A DNA stretch of 64,000 nucleotides. Origin: an uncultured Dialister sp. GTDB lineage: Bacteria > Bacillota > Negativicutes > Veillonellales > Dialisteraceae. Shown in pieces: positions 33,493 to 42,017 of the stretch. The translations under genes and the position numbers were made by a program. The stretch is taken from NCBI GenBank assembly GCA_900545365.1, contig UQYL01000002.1:1-64000 (forward strand). Reading direction: 5' to 3'. Numbering within the stretch: position 1 is the stretch's first letter; the number at the start of each line of letters is the position of its first letter. A model generated the notes under the pieces. The model had not been told where the DNA came from. It was given only the letters and a program-made list of their open reading frames with translations, and searched no databases.

Positions 33493-35568
33493 ATGGATAC
33501 AAAAGGATTACTGACTTACGCCCCCGGAACGACCGTGGAAGGCGTCTATAAATCATACGGGCCGAAATTCGGTTTCCTCATCACCGATAAAGACCATGAG
33601 GACATTTATATCGCCGACCGCGACCGCCTGACAGCGGTCAATAACGACACAGTCGTCGTCAAAGTGACGCAGGGAACGACGGGCCGCCATAAAGTAGAAG
33701 GGCGGATCATCAATATTACAGAGCGCGCCAATCCCGACGTGGTGGGCACGTATGAGATGACCTCGGACGGCGGAGAAGTGACGCCGGTGGACGAGAAGAT
33801 CAATATGATCATCGAAGTGCCGATGGGAAAGGAAATGGAAGCTGTCACGGGGGCGCGGGTCGTCGTGGAAGTGACGAAGTGGCCCGGACGGCAGACGAAC
33901 GCGGAAGGCTTCGTGAAGGAGATCATCGGCTACGAAGGCGATAAGGGCCTTGATATTGACGTGCTCATCGCGCAGCATCATCTGTCCCATGTTTTTACGG
34001 AGGAACTGATGGCGGAGGCTGACGGCCTGCCGAAAGAAGTGGCGGTGGAAAAGGAAACGGCGGATTTCCGCGGCCTTCCCCTCGTGACCATCGACGGGCC
34101 GGACTCGAAAGATCTGGACGACGCGGTGTACTGTGAGCGCCGGGAGAACGGTCATTTCATGCTCGGCGTATACATCGCCGACGTGAGCCGGTACGTGAAG
34201 AAGGGCATGCTCCTCGATGAAGAAGCGTACCGCCGCGGCAACAGCGTGTACCTGGCGGACCGGGTCATTCCCATGCTGCCGTTCCAGCTGTCCAATGACC
34301 TGTGCAGCCTGAACGCGGGCAGCGACCGCTACGCCATGGCCTGCCTCATGGATGTCTCGCCGGAGGGAAAAGTGACGGCGGAACGCATCACCCCGGCGGT
34401 GATCAATGTGGGGCGGCGCTGCAATTACCCGGAGATCAATAAAGCTTTCGAGGAGGGCCTCGCTCCGGACGACCTGAAACCGTTCCTGCCCATGCTGGAA
34501 GCGCTCCGGGACTGCGCGAAGGCGCTCCGGGACGAACGGAAAGCGAGAGGGGCCATTGAATTTGAATTTCCGGAATACAAGATCGTCCTCGACGAAAACG
34601 GGAAGCCGCTCCGCATCGTGAAGCGCATCCGCGGCGAGTCGGAAAAAATGATCGAAGACGCCATGATCGCCGCCAATGAGGCGGTGGCCCGTTTCCTGCG
34701 GGATACGGGGGAGACCTCGGTGTACCGCGTGCATCCCGTGCCTGATCCCGACCGTGTGGAAGCGCTCCAGAAACTGACCCGCATCCTCGGCACGGAAGTG
34801 CAGGTGCCAGATGAACCGAAGCCGGCGGATCTGCAAAAGCTCCTTTCCAGTGTAAAAGGGCAGGACATCGCTTCCGCCGTAGAGGTAATGACGCTCCGCT
34901 CCCTTTCGCAGGCCTGCTACAGCACGGAAAATGAAGGGCACTACGGCATCGCTTCCGAATGCTACACCCATTTCACCTCGCCCATCCGGCGCTATTCCGA
35001 TCTCATGGTGCACCGCCTCATCCGGCAGGCGCTCTTTGAGAAGCCGAAAAAGTCCGTTCTCGCCCGGCAGACGGCCTTCCTGGAAAAAGCCTGCGCCCAC
35101 TGCTCGGAGACGGAACAGGAAGCGGTGGAGACGGAACGGGACGTGAACGAGCTGAAGATGACCGAATACATGGAGCCTTTCGTGGGCGAGCCCTTTGACG
35201 GCGTCGTGACCGGTGTCACCCGGTTCGGCATCTTCGTCGGCCTGGACAACGGCGTGGAAGGACTGGTGCGCCTCGATATGCTCGATGAAGAATTCATTTA
35301 CCAGGAAGACACCATGACGCTTCGCGGCGCGCTCTCCGGGGAGACCTATTCTCTGGGCATGCCCGTGCGGGTGACCCTCGTCCGCGCGGACAAGACGAAA
35401 CGGGAAGTGGACTTCGCCCTCGGCGAGTTCCATTCGCCTCTCAGCCTGGAGAAGAAGATCAGAAAAAGCGGAAGCTCCCGTTCCAGCGCGAAGAAAAAGG
35501 GAAAGAACGGCGGCGGGAAAGCAGCGCCGCGCACGAAAAAAGGAAAAGGGAAAAAAGGCAGAAGATAA
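33493..35568 (+). CDS. rnr: Ribonuclease R
   Basis: A 691-residue 3'-5' exoribonuclease degrading structured RNA and working with tmRNA-SmpB. Order: N-terminal cold-shock/OB domain (KSYGPKFGFLITD), RNB catalytic domain with the metal-binding Asp cluster TIDGPDSKDLDDAVYCE (about residue 202), a region ENEGHYGIASECYTHFTSPI-like (split by description), the S1 domain FDGVVTGVTRFGIFVGLDNG and a Lys/Gly-rich tail. AGGAGA lies 5 nt upstream of ATG 33493. smpB starts directly after its stop. Confidence 0.95.
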   Translation: MDTKGLLTYAPGTTVEGVYKSYGPKFGFLITDKDHEDIYIADRDRLTAVNNDTVVVKVTQGTTGRHKVEGRIINITERANPDVVGTYEMTSDGGEVTPVDEKINMIIEVPMGKEMEAVTGARVVVEVTKWPGRQTNAEGFVKEIIGYEGDKGLDIDVLIAQHHLSHVFTEELMAEADGLPKEVAVEKETADFRGLPLVTIDGPDSKDLDDAVYCERRENGHFMLGVYIADVSRYVKKGMLLDEEAYRRGNSVYLADRVIPMLPFQLSNDLCSLNAGSDRYAMACLMDVSPEGKVTAERITPAVINVGRRCNYPEINKAFEEGLAPDDLKPFLPMLEALRDCAKALRDERKARGAIEFEFPEYKIVLDENGKPLRIVKRIRGESEKMIEDAMIAANEAVARFLRDTGETSVYRVHPVPDPDRVEALQKLTRILGTEVQVPDEPKPADLQKLLSSVKGQDIASAVEVMTLRSLSQACYSTENEGHYGIASECYTHFTSPIRRYSDLMVHRLIRQALFEKPKKSVLARQTAFLEKACAHCSETEQEAVETERDVNELKMTEYMEPFVGEPFDGVVTGVTRFGIFVGLDNGVEGLVRLDMLDEEFIYQEDTMTLRGALSGETYSLGMPVRVTLVRADKTKREVDFALGEFHSPLSLEKKIRKSGSSRSSAKKKGKNGGGKAAPRTKKGKGKKGRR

Positions 35569-36039
35569 ATGGCAGAAAAGAAAAATCCGCCTGCTTCCGC
35601 GGTGAACCGGCAGGCGTATCACAATTATTTTATCCATGACACCTATGAAGCGGGCGTGGCGCTCACGGGGACGGAAGTGAAATCCATCCGCGCGGGGAAA
35701 GTGAATCTCCGGGACAGCTTCGCCAAAGTGGAAAAGGGCGAAGTCTTCCTGTGGAACGCCCATATCAGCCCTTACGAGCAGGGGAACCGCTTCAATCACG
35801 ATCCGCTCCGCACGCGGAAGCTCCTCCTGCACCGCAGGGAGATACTGAAGATCGAAAACGCCCTGAAAACGAAAGGCTATACGCTGATCCCGCTCAAGAT
35901 GTATTTCAAAAAAGGATACGTGAAATGCGAGATCGGCCTCGCCACGGGGAAGAAGCTCTACGACAAGCGCCAGGACATGGCGGAACGGGCGGCCAAGCGC
36001 GATCTGGACAGACGCATCAAAGAGCAGCGGTATGACTGA
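35569..36039 (+). CDS. smpB: SmpB, tmRNA-binding protein
   Basis: A 156-residue partner of tmRNA in trans-translation. Family motifs are [46 protein letters not shown] and [10 protein letters not shown]; the basic C-terminal tail that enters the mRNA channel is present. It starts on the base after the rnr stop. The ssrA gene is not in the window. Confidence 0.96.
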   Translation: MAEKKNPPASAVNRQAYHNYFIHDTYEAGVALTGTEVKSIRAGKVNLRDSFAKVEKGEVFLWNAHISPYEQGNRFNHDPLRTRKLLLHRREILKIENALKTKGYTLIPLKMYFKKGYVKCEIGLATGKKLYDKRQDMAERAAKRDLDRRIKEQRYD

Positions 36040-36061
36040 AATGAAAAGAGAAATAAAAAAG

Positions 36062-36083
36062 AGCGCCGGAAACGGCGCTTTTC
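36062..36083 (+). terminator. Terminator of secG-rnr-smpB
   Basis: Perfect 7-bp stem AGCGCCG/CGGCGCT (36062-36068 with 36073-36079), GAAA loop, four T with an upstream A-run. Confidence 0.85.
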
Positions 36084-36088
36084 TCATG

Positions 36089-36112
36089 CAAAAAACCGTC
36101 CGCGCGGGACGG
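36089..36112 (-). terminator. Terminator of tRNA-Arg (minus strand)
   Basis: CCGTCC/GGACGG stem (36096-36101 with 36107-36112) preceded on the + strand by an A-run that gives TTTTTT on the minus strand just after the hairpin. Confidence 0.8.
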
Positions 36113-36121
36113 CTTTGCTTA

Positions 36122-36196
36122 TGGAGCGCCTAGAGGGATTCGAACCCTCGCACCTGGTTCCGGAGACCAGTGCTCTATCCCCTGAGCTATAGGCGC
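36122..36196 (-). tRNA. tRNA-Arg, anticodon CCG
   Basis: A complete cloverleaf on the minus strand, 75 nt including an encoded CCA. The acceptor stem is GCGCCTA paired with TAGGCGC; D arm AGCTCAGG...GAGC; anticodon stem CTGGT/ACCAG around loop CTCCGGA (anticodon CCG, codon CGG); T arm with GGTTCGAATCC. Position 73 reads T before CCA. It has its own promoter and terminator. Confidence 0.95.
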
Positions 36197-36216
36197 ATGG
36201 AGATTCAACGGAATAA

Positions 36217-36245
36217 ATTATACCATAGCCTGCGAAAATCCTCAA
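36217..36245 (-). promoter_or_regulatory. Promoter of tRNA-Arg
   Basis: On the minus strand TTGAGG (36245-36240), 17-nt spacer, perfect TATAAT (36222-36217), about 20 nt before the mature tRNA end. Confidence 0.8.
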
Positions 36246-36297
36246 CTGGAAGAAATCTTCGTGATACAATAAAGAAAAAATAAAAAAGGAGACGGCC

Positions 36298-36519
36298 ATG
36301 ACGGAAGAAATGGAAGAAGAACTGTCGCCGGAAGAACTGGCAGAGCTTATGCGGGCCTATAAAAAAGAGCTGGCCCATATCTACAGGACCGCCGCGGCGA
36401 AGCGGGCGCTTTTCAGCGCGCGGGGCGGAGCGGACGCGGAAAGGATGCTCGCGAAGAGCGGAGAGGAAATGCGCGCCGACATTGACGCGCTGAAAAAGAA
36501 ATACGGCATCCATTACTGA
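36298..36519 (+). CDS. Small charged helical protein, unknown
   Basis: A 73-residue protein very rich in Glu, Ala, Lys and Arg, predicted to be almost wholly alpha-helical, with no Cys, no membrane segment and no motif I recognise. AAAAGGAG lies 6 nt before the ATG, and codon use matches neighbours, so it is probably real. A TACAAT element (36265-36270) divergent from the tRNA-Arg promoter may drive it. Lies between tRNA-Arg and coaX. Confidence 0.65.
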   Translation: MTEEMEEELSPEELAELMRAYKKELAHIYRTAAAKRALFSARGGADAERMLAKSGEEMRADIDALKKKYGIHY

Positions 36520-36526
36520 GATGTTC

Positions 36527-36555
36527 TTGACAGAAGCGCCGGTTTATATCATGAT
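36527..36555 (+). promoter_or_regulatory. Promoter of coaX
   Basis: Perfect TTGACA (36527-36532), 17-nt spacer, CATGAT (36550-36555). Confidence 0.55.
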
Positions 36556-36611
36556 ACAGGGGAATATGCGGGCGGATCGGCCCGTGAAATACCCTGATTT
36601 GGGAGGTACTT

Positions 36612-37391
36612 ATGCTTCTTGCTTTTGATGTGGGAAATACGAATATCGTCTGCGGCGTGTACAAAGACGAGAAACTGCTCGATCACTGGCGCATCGCCAC
36701 CAATACACTCCAGACGGCGGACGGCTATGCTGTCCAGCTGGGGATGCTCTTCCAGCTGAACGGCCTGCGCTTCAGCGAAGTGGAAGATGTGATCATTTCC
36801 ACCGTCGTTCCGCCGATCATTCCCATTCTCCAGACCCTTTCGGAAAGATATTTCCATGTGAAGCCCATCCTCGTCGGACCGGGCATCAAGACGGGGATGA
36901 ATATCCTCTACGACAATCCGAAAGAACTCGGCGCGGACCGCATCGTGAACGCTGTGGCGGTCATCAACAAGTACGGCGGCCCGGCGATCATCATCGATAT
37001 GGGCACGGCCACGACATTCTGCGTGATCAATGAAAAATGCCAGTACCTGGGCGGCGCGGTCGCTCCGGGCATCGGCATCTCCATGGAAGCGCTCTTCCAG
37101 CGGGCATCGAAGCTGCCCCGGATCGAGCTGAAAAAAGTGCCTTCCTGCATCTGCAAGAATACGGTGAGCGCCATGCAGGCCGGGATCTACTACGGCTTCG
37201 TCGGGCAGATCGACGGCATCGTCAACCGCATCAAGGAAGAAATGGAGATGCCCGATGTGACCGTCATCGCAACAGGCGGCCTCGCGGCGCTCATCTCCTC
37301 AGGCAGCACTACCATCGATATCGTCGATCCCATGCTGACGCTGGATGGGCTGCTCATCCTCTATGAAAAGAACCGCCCGGAAAAGAAATAA
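36612..37391 (+). CDS. coaX: Type III pantothenate kinase CoaX
   Basis: A 259-residue kinase for the first step of coenzyme A synthesis. The ASKHA fold motifs are visible: FDVGNTNIVCGVY (5-17), LGADRIVNAVA (about 105-115), IIDMGTATTFCVI with the catalytic Asp, GGAVAPGIGIS and ATGGLAALI. GGGAGG precedes the ATG at 36612. Transcribed alone between two RNA-gene regions. Confidence 0.95.
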   Translation: MLLAFDVGNTNIVCGVYKDEKLLDHWRIATNTLQTADGYAVQLGMLFQLNGLRFSEVEDVIISTVVPPIIPILQTLSERYFHVKPILVGPGIKTGMNILYDNPKELGADRIVNAVAVINKYGGPAIIIDMGTATTFCVINEKCQYLGGAVAPGIGISMEALFQRASKLPRIELKKVPSCICKNTVSAMQAGIYYGFVGQIDGIVNRIKEEMEMPDVTVIATGGLAALISSGSTTIDIVDPMLTLDGLLILYEKNRPEKK

Positions 37392-37405
37392 ATTGAACAG
37401 AAGGC

Positions 37406-37434
37406 TTGCAAAAAAGCCGCCGGCCCGTTATAAT
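37406..37434 (+). promoter_or_regulatory. Promoter of tRNA-Glu
   Basis: TTGCAA (37406-37411), 17-nt spacer, perfect TATAAT (37429-37434), 12 nt before the mature tRNA 5' end. Confidence 0.8.
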
Positions 37435-37445
37435 ATGTAGCACAT

Positions 37446-37521
37446 GGCCGGTTAGTCAAACGGTTAAGACGCTGCGTTCTCAGCGCAGAGAGTATGGGTT
37501 CGAATCCCATACCGGTCACCA
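37446..37521 (+). tRNA. tRNA-Glu, anticodon CTC
   Basis: A complete 76-nt tRNA with encoded CCA. Acceptor GGCCGGT pairs with ACCGGTC (one G-T), D arm TTAGTCAAACGGTTAAGACG is typical of tRNA-Glu, anticodon stem CTGCG/CGCAG with loop TTCTCAG (anticodon CTC, codon GAG), T arm with GGGTTCGAATCCC. Own promoter and terminator. Confidence 0.95.
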
Positions 37522-37531
37522 AAAGGAAAAG

Positions 37532-37554
37532 GAGCACGGAAGTGCTCTTTTTTT
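37532..37554 (+). terminator. Terminator of tRNA-Glu
   Basis: Perfect 6-bp stem GAGCAC/GTGCTC (37532-37537 with 37542-37547), GGAA loop, seven T. Confidence 0.88.
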
Positions 37555-37576
37555 GTGCCTTCATTCTGGAGCGGCG

Positions 37577-37708
37577 TTGCGGGCGGAGGAAAGGCACAGA
37601 CAGATCGGCTCCGCGCCGGAGCTGTCGTACTACGACTGGTACGGGCTCATTTCCGGCGAGGGTGCTTCCTCGGAGAATGCGGAGAGCGGCGATATTACCG
37701 TCGAGTAA
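37577..37708 (+). CDS. Candidate 43-residue acidic peptide
   Basis: A TTG-initiated frame (37577-37708) between the tRNA-Glu terminator and the YbjN-like gene, with TGGAG about 5 nt upstream. The translation is protein-like: PELSYYDWYGLISGEG then an acidic tail ending GDITVE. No family recognised and no promoter seen; it could also be the remnant of a longer gene truncated 5'. Confidence 0.35.
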   Translation: MRAEERHRQIGSAPELSYYDWYGLISGEGASSENAESGDITVE

Positions 37709-37746
37709 CGGAGAGAGAGCCTGCCGCCTCATGGGAAGGAGGGCCT

Positions 37747-38235
37747 ATGAACAAAAAAGCAGAACTGTTTGACGCGTATCTGAAGGACAAGAAGATCACT
37801 GTCTTCACCGTGGACGAGATTAAAGACGACCCGCTCCACACGACGGTCTTCCGCTCGCACATCGAAGTGGGCGGAGCCCGTCTCCCCACCATCGTCATCC
37901 TGGACAGCAGCATCTACGCGATGATCCGCATCCTCGTCGCGCCGAAGGCGCTCCGCGAGGATAATAAGCCCGCGCTGCGGGAGCTGATGGACAGCTACAA
38001 CCGGCAGTACAAGCCGTTCAAGTACTACACGGACAGCGAGGGGGATCTGGTGCTCAACACGTGCCTACTCTTCAAGGCGGGCGAGCTGGACGGCGATATG
38101 ATCTATACGATGTTCGGCGTGCTTATCCGGCACCTGAATGATTCATATCGGGACATCATGAAGAGCATATGGCAGTGGCCGGGCATGAGAGAAGCGCTCC
38201 TACGGGGGCGCTTTTCTTGTGTGCGCTTTCGTTGA
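37747..38235 (+). CDS. YbjN-domain protein
   Basis: A 162-residue protein with the YbjN (type III secretion chaperone-like) fold pattern: an opening two-layer segment FDAYLKDKKITVFTVDEI, a central VILDSSIYAMIRILVAPKA and YNRQYKPFKYYTDSEGDLVL, and a helical C-terminus. Function in this group is unknown. GGAGGG lies 4 nt before the ATG. The last 15 codons run through a strong terminator hairpin (38192-38217), so the basic tail LLRGRFSCVRFR may be a 3' extension after loss of an earlier stop. Confidence 0.72.
   Translation: MNKKAELFDAYLKDKKITVFTVDEIKDDPLHTTVFRSHIEVGGARLPTIVILDSSIYAMIRILVAPKALREDNKPALRELMDSYNRQYKPFKYYTDSEGDLVLNTCLLFKAGELDGDMIYTMFGVLIRHLNDSYRDIMKSIWQWPGMREALLRGRFSCVRFR
38192..38217 (+). 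terminator. Terminator overlapping the end of the YbjN-like gene
   Basis: Nine-bp stem AAGCGCTCC/GGGGCGCTT with one T-G pair (38192-38200 with 38205-38213), TACG loop, TTTT. It lies wholly inside the reading frame. Confidence 0.75.
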
Positions 38236-38260
38236 AGAAATGAAGGGAATCGTTTATGAT
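38232..38260 (+). promoter_or_regulatory. Promoter of the cca-PBP operon
   Basis: TTGAAG (38232-38237), 17-nt spacer, TATGAT (38255-38260). The start near 38267 rules out the upstream in-frame ATG at 38256 and supports 38289. Confidence 0.7.
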
Positions 38261-38288
38261 AGGGGAAATCGGAAGGAGGCAGAAAACC

Positions 38289-39776
38289 ATGGGGCTGAGA
38301 GATCTGTTTGGCCGGAAAAACTTCGGGCGGCTCGCGCCGGAGGAACGGCTGGCACGCGTTGACGGCGGCGCTCTTTTTGTGATGCAGAGCCTCATCCGCG
38401 CGGGCCATGAAGCGTACCTCGTGGGGGGCTGCGTGAGAGACCTCGCTATGGGCCTTCTGCCGCACGACTGGGACATCACCACTTCGGCAAGACCGGAAGA
38501 GACGGCGGCGGCGCTCACAGCGGCGGGGGCGCATGCTGTGGACGGCGGCGGACGGCGCTTCGGCACGATCATCGCCGTGTACGGCGGAAGAAATTACGAA
38601 GTGACCACTTTCCGCAGTGAGATGTACGGTGAGGATGCCCACCGCCCGGAGACGGTGGCTTTTGCGGATACGCTCCGGGAAGACCTCTCCCGGCGGGATT
38701 TCACGGTGAACGCCATGGCGCTCGGCGCGGACGGGACATTTTACGACGAGTTCGGCGGGCTCCGGGACCTCTCGGCGAAGAAGCTCCGCACGGTGGGTCA
38801 GGCGGAGGAGCGTTTCCGTGAAGACGCGCTGCGCCTCTTCCGGGCGTGCCGCTTCCTGGGACAGCTGGACTTTATGGCGGACGCTTCGCTGGTGGAGGGC
38901 ATGGAGGGCGCTTTTCCCCGCGTGGCAGGGCTCTCTCTCGAGCGGGTGAAGGCGGAAGTGGACCGGCTCCTTGTGACGCCTCACGCGGCGCGGGGACTGG
39001 ATCTCCTGGTCCGCTCGAGCCTCGCGGATACGGTGTGCCGCGTGCGGGAGCACGGGGAAGAGCAGGATGTCCCGATCCTGCCGGAGCTGTCCCATCTGGT
39101 GGCTCTGCCGCAGATGAAACAGTTCCACAAGTACGATGCCTGGTACCATACGCTCGCCGTGGTGGAAGCGGCTCCGGCGGAGCGCATTGCCCGCTGGGCG
39201 GCGCTGCTTCACGATGTGGGCAAGGGAATGCCCGGGGTGCGCCGCGTGGAAGGGGAGCGGATCACCGACCACGGGCACGATCAGCTCGGAGCGGCCATGG
39301 CGGAGGCGATCCTCCGGCGGTGGCGGTTCCCTGAGAAGGAAGTGCGCCTCATTTCCTGGCTCGTGGGCAATCACATGCATTTTCATTTCTTTGCCAACAA
39401 TGAGGCGGCGGATACGAAAAAATGGGTGCGCCGCCTGGCCAGGGAGAAGACCTTCCCCACGCAGGCGGAGCTGGTGGGAGCCATCCGGGAGATGACGGCG
39501 CTGGCGAAAGCGGATATCATCGGCTGCGGGCGGCCTTTCTCGGCGACGGAAGGGCACGAAGCTTTCGGCGCGTACATGGCGGATCTGGCTGCGGCGATGC
39601 CTGTGACGGCGAAAGATCTCCGCTATGACCGGCGCACGGTGGACGCGCTGGGTACGGATATCGCCGAAGGCATGAAGAATCTGCTGGCCCGCGTGCAGAG
39701 CGGAGACTTGGAAAATGACGCGGACAGCCTGTACCGGGCGGCGGCGCGGTTCAGAAAGCGGCACAGCCATGAATAA
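38289..39776 (+). CDS. cca: CCA tRNA nucleotidyltransferase with HD domain
   Basis: A 495-residue class II nucleotidyltransferase adding or repairing tRNA 3' CCA (poly(A) polymerase-like fold). The head domain has YLVGGCVRDLAMGLLPHDWDI (described in two parts: LVGGCVRD and DWDI), then FTVNAMAL, RRDF and the template-like EDALRLFRACRF. A C-terminal HD domain follows with LLHDVGKG and DHGHDQLG, so it may also have phosphohydrolase activity. GAAGGAGG lies 9 nt before ATG 38289. It overlaps the PBP start by 8 nt. Confidence 0.9.
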   Translation: MGLRDLFGRKNFGRLAPEERLARVDGGALFVMQSLIRAGHEAYLVGGCVRDLAMGLLPHDWDITTSARPEETAAALTAAGAHAVDGGGRRFGTIIAVYGGRNYEVTTFRSEMYGEDAHRPETVAFADTLREDLSRRDFTVNAMALGADGTFYDEFGGLRDLSAKKLRTVGQAEERFREDALRLFRACRFLGQLDFMADASLVEGMEGAFPRVAGLSLERVKAEVDRLLVTPHAARGLDLLVRSSLADTVCRVREHGEEQDVPILPELSHLVALPQMKQFHKYDAWYHTLAVVEAAPAERIARWAALLHDVGKGMPGVRRVEGERITDHGHDQLGAAMAEAILRRWRFPEKEVRLISWLVGNHMHFHFFANNEAADTKKWVRRLAREKTFPTQAELVGAIREMTALAKADIIGCGRPFSATEGHEAFGAYMADLAAAMPVTAKDLRYDRRTVDALGTDIAEGMKNLLARVQSGDLENDADSLYRAAARFRKRHSHE

Positions 39777-41739
39777 AGAGCCGTCCATGAAAGTGCTTCA
39801 CCGGCGGGCCTGGCTGTTCCTGTGCCTGATCCTGGGAGCGGCGGCGGTGGTGCTGCTCCGCCTTTTCTGGGTGCAGATCGTGGAGCATGACCGTTTCTCC
39901 GCGTGGAGCCTGCGCCAGACCCGGGATATGCAGGAGCTGTATTCCGAGCGGGGCACGATCTACGACCGCGGCGGGAAGCCCCTCGCTTTTTCCATCATGG
40001 TGAAGTCGCTCTATGCCGATCCGGGGATGATGAATATCGCGCCGGAGGAAGCGGCCCGCCTGCTCGCGCCGGTCATCCATGAGAGCGAAGGGGAACTTTT
40101 GGAGAAAATGAGCCGCGATACCCGGTTCGTGTGGCTGGAGCGCGTGATGGATCCGGACATGACGGAAGCGGTGAAAAAAGTTCTCAAGCAGTACAACATG
40201 AAAGGATTCGGCTTCATCGAAGAGAGCCGCCGGTATTATCCGAACGGCGGCCTGCTGGCGAATGTGCTCGGCTTCGTCGGTATTGACGGAAAAGGGCTGG
40301 ACGGGCTGGAAAAGTCGCTGGAAGACGTCCTGTCCGGCGGCGTGAATAAGAAGCTGCTCCTGATGGACGCCAGAGGCAACCCGATCCTTCATTCGACGAC
40401 GGCATCCTATACGGGCAAGGAGAGCCGGGAAGTGTGGCTGACCATCGATGAGAGCATGCAGTTCTTCGCGGAACGCGCCCTGGACCGGGCGATGGAGAGC
40501 ACCCATGCCCGCGGGGGCATCGTCATCATGATGGACCCGAAAACGGGGGGCATCCTTGCCATGGTGAACCGGCCGTCCTACGATCCGAATCATTTTTACC
40601 GGGCCACGGAAAATGAATTTAAGAACCGCGCGGTCATCGATATTTATGAGCCGGGATCGACATTCAAGCCGATCATCGCGGCGACGGCGCTCGACGCGGG
40701 GACCTATACGGAGGATATCGTCTGGCATGATCCGGGAAAGATCACCGCTTCGGGCCACACCATCCAGAATTGGGACGACGAGTCCTACGGGGATGTGCGC
40801 CTGGTGGATATCCTGAAATTTTCCGTCAATACGGGCTTTGCCCACGTGGGGCTGCTCACGGGCGGGGATATCCTGACGGAATACGCGAAGCGCTTCGGCT
40901 TTGGGAAACCGACGGGCATCGAGCTTCCCGGCGAAGGTTCGGGCATTCTTTTCGACCCGGAGGAAATGCGGCCCATTGATGTGGCGACCATGTCCATCGG
41001 GCAGGGCATCGCCGTGACGCCGCTCCAGATGGTGCAGGCCTACAGCGCCATCGCGAACGGCGGAAAGATGGTGAAGCCCCACATCATCGACAAGATCAGA
41101 AACGCCGACGGCTCGGTCTATAAGGAAACGATGACGGAGATCTCCGGAACGCCCGTGAAGGAGAAGACCGCCGACGCCGTCCGCGCCATGATGGAGAAGG
41201 AAGTCTCCGAAGGGGGCGGCGGAAACGCCCGCGTCCCGGGATACAATATGTGCGGGAAGACCGGCACGGCCCAGAAGATTGACCCGGTCAAGGGCGGTTA
41301 CCTGGAAGGCCAGTATATCGCGTCTTTCTGCGGATTCGGCCCGGCGGAAGATCCGCGGGTGATCTGCCTCGTCGTGCTGGACGATCCGCAGGGCATGTAC
41401 TACGGCGGCATGGTGGCGGCGCCGGTCTTCTCGGAAATCATGAGCCAGACCATGCGCTACATGGGCATCCATCCGCTGGAGGCGCATCCGGGGAAGGAAA
41501 CCGCTCCGCCGCCTGCGGAGGAAGAGAACGGCCTGCCGCCGCTTCCGGAGCGCGGGGCGGAGGTCGTGACGGTCCCTGATTTCCGCGGATGGTCCATGAG
41601 GGATGTCGGCGAATGGCTGAGCGGCGCGGGATTGAAATTCCGGCCTGACGGCTCGGGATTCGCCGACAGCCAGACGCCTCCTCCCTGGTCGGGCGTCCCC
41701 CGCGGCACAGCGGTAGACGTCCACTTTTCACCTGAATAA
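39769..41739 (+). CDS. Class B penicillin-binding protein (FtsI/SpoVD-like) with PASTA domain
   Basis: A 656-residue peptidoglycan transpeptidase. One N-terminal membrane helix (about 14-32) is followed by the dimerisation domain (YSERGTIYDRGGKPLA) and the transpeptidase domain with SxxK as STFK (Ser297), SxN as SVNTG and KTGTAQK. The C-terminal VTVPDFRGWSMRDVGEWL segment is a single PASTA domain. These features fit FtsI/PBP2-type division or SpoVD proteins, but the gene is not in a mur/fts cluster; it follows cca with an 8-nt overlap. ATG at 39769 is used, with M7 (39787) as an alternative since both ribosome sites are weak. Confidence 0.9.
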   Translation: MNKEPSMKVLHRRAWLFLCLILGAAAVVLLRLFWVQIVEHDRFSAWSLRQTRDMQELYSERGTIYDRGGKPLAFSIMVKSLYADPGMMNIAPEEAARLLAPVIHESEGELLEKMSRDTRFVWLERVMDPDMTEAVKKVLKQYNMKGFGFIEESRRYYPNGGLLANVLGFVGIDGKGLDGLEKSLEDVLSGGVNKKLLLMDARGNPILHSTTASYTGKESREVWLTIDESMQFFAERALDRAMESTHARGGIVIMMDPKTGGILAMVNRPSYDPNHFYRATENEFKNRAVIDIYEPGSTFKPIIAATALDAGTYTEDIVWHDPGKITASGHTIQNWDDESYGDVRLVDILKFSVNTGFAHVGLLTGGDILTEYAKRFGFGKPTGIELPGEGSGILFDPEEMRPIDVATMSIGQGIAVTPLQMVQAYSAIANGGKMVKPHIIDKIRNADGSVYKETMTEISGTPVKEKTADAVRAMMEKEVSEGGGGNARVPGYNMCGKTGTAQKIDPVKGGYLEGQYIASFCGFGPAEDPRVICLVVLDDPQGMYYGGMVAAPVFSEIMSQTMRYMGIHPLEAHPGKETAPPPAEEENGLPPLPERGAEVVTVPDFRGWSMRDVGEWLSGAGLKFRPDGSGFADSQTPPPWSGVPRGTAVDVHFSPE

Positions 41740-41747
41740 GCGCACAA

Positions 41748-41785
41748 AAAAAGCACTGACATGAGGATCAGTGCTTTTTCTTTTT
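41748..41785 (+). terminator. Bidirectional terminator after the PBP gene
   Basis: Perfect 9-bp stem AAGCACTGA/TCAGTGCTT (41751-41759 with 41768-41776), flanked by A7 and T-rich tracts, so it serves both the PBP gene and the convergent minus-strand genes. Confidence 0.88.
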
Positions 41786-42017
41786 ATATGGTCTTCTCTC
41801 CGAAAACAGGATGACGAGCGGGGCGGAGGCTCCGGTGCTCGATGATGGAGAGGGCTTCCTCCATGGAGATGTCTTCTCTGCCGCCGGGCGTCTCATAGAC
41901 CGCGACGGGATGCGCCGCGTCGAGCTCGCTGCCGGGGAAATACACGTATTCTCCCGTATGAGGGTCTCCGTAAATGAAGCCGGAGAGCAGGCGGCCTTCT
42001 GCCAATTTGTGTGCCAT
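41784..42017 (-). CDS. Small conserved-looking protein, unknown
   Basis: A 77-residue protein without membrane segment or known motif; GFIYGDPHTGEYVYFPGSEL is its most protein-like part. It has GAGG 7 nt upstream of the ATG and ordinary codon use. Its first 125 nt overlap the 3' end of the metallophosphoesterase frame in another frame. The composition favours this frame as the true coding one in the overlap. Confidence 0.65.
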   Translation of the reverse strand: MAHKLAEGRLLSGFIYGDPHTGEYVYFPGSELDAAHPVAVYETPGGREDISMEEALSIIEHRSLRPARHPVFGEKTI

